Source of the DNA: Desulfobacteraceae bacterium
GTDB lineage: Bacteria; Desulfobacterota; Desulfobacteria; Desulfobacterales; Desulfosalsimonadaceae
DNA: 7,202 bases
Reading direction: 5' to 3'
Assembly: GCA_011389605.1 (NCBI GenBank)
Contig: JAABTZ010000159.1
Span: 1 to 7,202 of the forward strand
Part shown: in pieces, positions 7,039 through 7,202 of the stretch
How positions within the stretch are numbered: position 1 is the first letter of the stretch
Layout: the number at the start of each line of letters is the position of its first letter
Notes under the pieces: model-generated
Seen by the model: only the letters and a program-made list of their open reading frames with translations
Told to the model about the DNA's origin: nothing
Databases searched by the model: none
Translations under genes and position numbers: made by a program

Positions 7039-7041
7039 ATT

Positions 7042-7078
7042 GGTTCAAGGTTCAAAGTTGACGGCTTCGTAAAAAGTC
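7042..7078. repeat. Heptamer repeat joined to a possible dispersed 19-bp motif
   Basis: GGTTCAA is present twice in tandem (7042-7048, 7049-7055) and is followed by a degenerate AGTTGAC (7056-7062). This runs into the 19-base GACGGCTTCGTAAAAAGTC (7060-7078), which begins with GAC and ends with GTC. I recall similar TTTTTACGA.GCCGTC and TTGAAC-type strings between genes in Desulfobacterales, so this may be a dispersed intergenic repeat. That recollection needs a genome-wide count. It lies in the presumed 5' leader of the operon. Confidence 0.35.
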
Positions 7079-7105
7079 TTTTTTGCAGGCAGTGTTAAGT
7101 GTCAA
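7077..7105 (-). promoter_or_regulatory. Weak sigma70-type promoter candidate
   Basis: On the minus strand a consensus TTGACA (7100-7105) is followed after 17 bases by AAAAGA (7077-7082), which is a poor -10 box. The position upstream of the operon is right, about 50 bases before the first start codon, but the weak -10 leaves this speculative. The true promoter may lie beyond 7202. Confidence 0.2.
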
Positions 7106-7159
7106 GCAAAGATATAAAAATCAAGAAGTTAAGGCAGCTTGCATCCTAAAAGCTCTGAA

Positions 7160-7199
7160 GTGAAAGAATATTCAATAAAGACAAGCTATTGTGAAAGAA
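7160..7199. repeat. 9-bp direct repeat, 31-bp period
   Basis: GTGAAAGAA occurs at 7160-7168 and again at 7191-7199 on the plus strand. Starts are 31 bp apart, close to three helical turns. The first copy runs into a GAATATTC palindrome (7166-7173). The copies lie about 135-175 bases upstream of the first start codon and could be paired binding sites for a regulator, but nine bases in AT-rich DNA may also coincide by chance. Confidence 0.35.
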
Positions 7200-7202
7200 C
7201 TT

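Noticed and set aside
7071..7083. AAAAAG-T-CTTTTT mirror in the leader
   Set aside because: It is a low-complexity A/T palindrome too weak and too short-looped to act as a hairpin terminator.
7136..7154. Short inverted repeat AGCTT/AAGCT upstream of the operon
   Set aside because: Only a 5-bp stem with a 9-base loop and no T run follows, so it does not support a terminator or a specific operator.
7027..7202. Riboswitch, tRNA or small RNA in the upstream region
   Set aside because: No conserved aptamer motif, cloverleaf or strong hairpin could be found in either orientation.

Overview
The window carries one compact block of five genes, all on the minus strand and read from right to left, occupying about 7026 down to 7. 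Gene spacing is tight: 10 bp, a 4-bp ATGA overlap, 10 bp, then 47 bp. This looks like a single operon. In transcription order it encodes a carboxyltransferase (beta) subunit of a biotin-dependent acyl-CoA carboxylase, the biotin carboxylase/biotin carrier (alpha) subunit, a full-length AtuA-family (DUF1446) protein, a crotonase-fold enoyl-CoA hydratase, and a DinB/maleylpyruvate isomerase-like putative metal protein of the TIGR03084 type. The last gene stops 6 bp before the window edge, so it is not known whether the operon continues.

The gene set resembles the Atu (acyclic terpene utilisation) and Liu (leucine/isovalerate) pathways. There an MCC/GCC-type carboxylase activates a beta-methyl-branched enoyl-CoA by gamma-carboxylation, and a hydratase then adds water to the resulting glutaconyl-CoA. 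AtuA accompanies the geranyl-CoA carboxylase in pseudomonads, but its chemistry is not settled to my knowledge. The inferred role here is catabolism of a branched or isoprenoid-like acyl-CoA. The substrate cannot be read from the sequence. An acyl-CoA ligase, an acyl-CoA dehydrogenase and an HMG-CoA-lyase-like enzyme would be needed and are absent from the window. The distinctive point is the TIGR03084-type protein in the same operon. That family is, from memory, mainly actinobacterial, and its nearest characterised relatives use mycothiol.

Layout: 7027-7202 is the AT-richer upstream region. It has a good ribosome binding site, a heptamer repeat, a possible dispersed 19-bp motif, a 9-bp direct repeat with 31-bp spacing and only a weak promoter candidate. 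5413-7026 is the carboxyltransferase; 3390-5402 the biotin carboxylase-BCCP fusion; 1618-3393 AtuA; 840-1607 the hydratase; 793-839 a short gap; 7-792 the TIGR03084-type gene. No RNA gene, mobile element, CRISPR array or terminator was seen.

Organism: moderate GC, strong AAGGAG-type ribosome binding sites, the gene style and the upstream motif suggest a Gram-negative anaerobe such as a member of the Desulfobacterales (Desulfobacterota). This is an impression from pattern recognition, not a demonstrated assignment.
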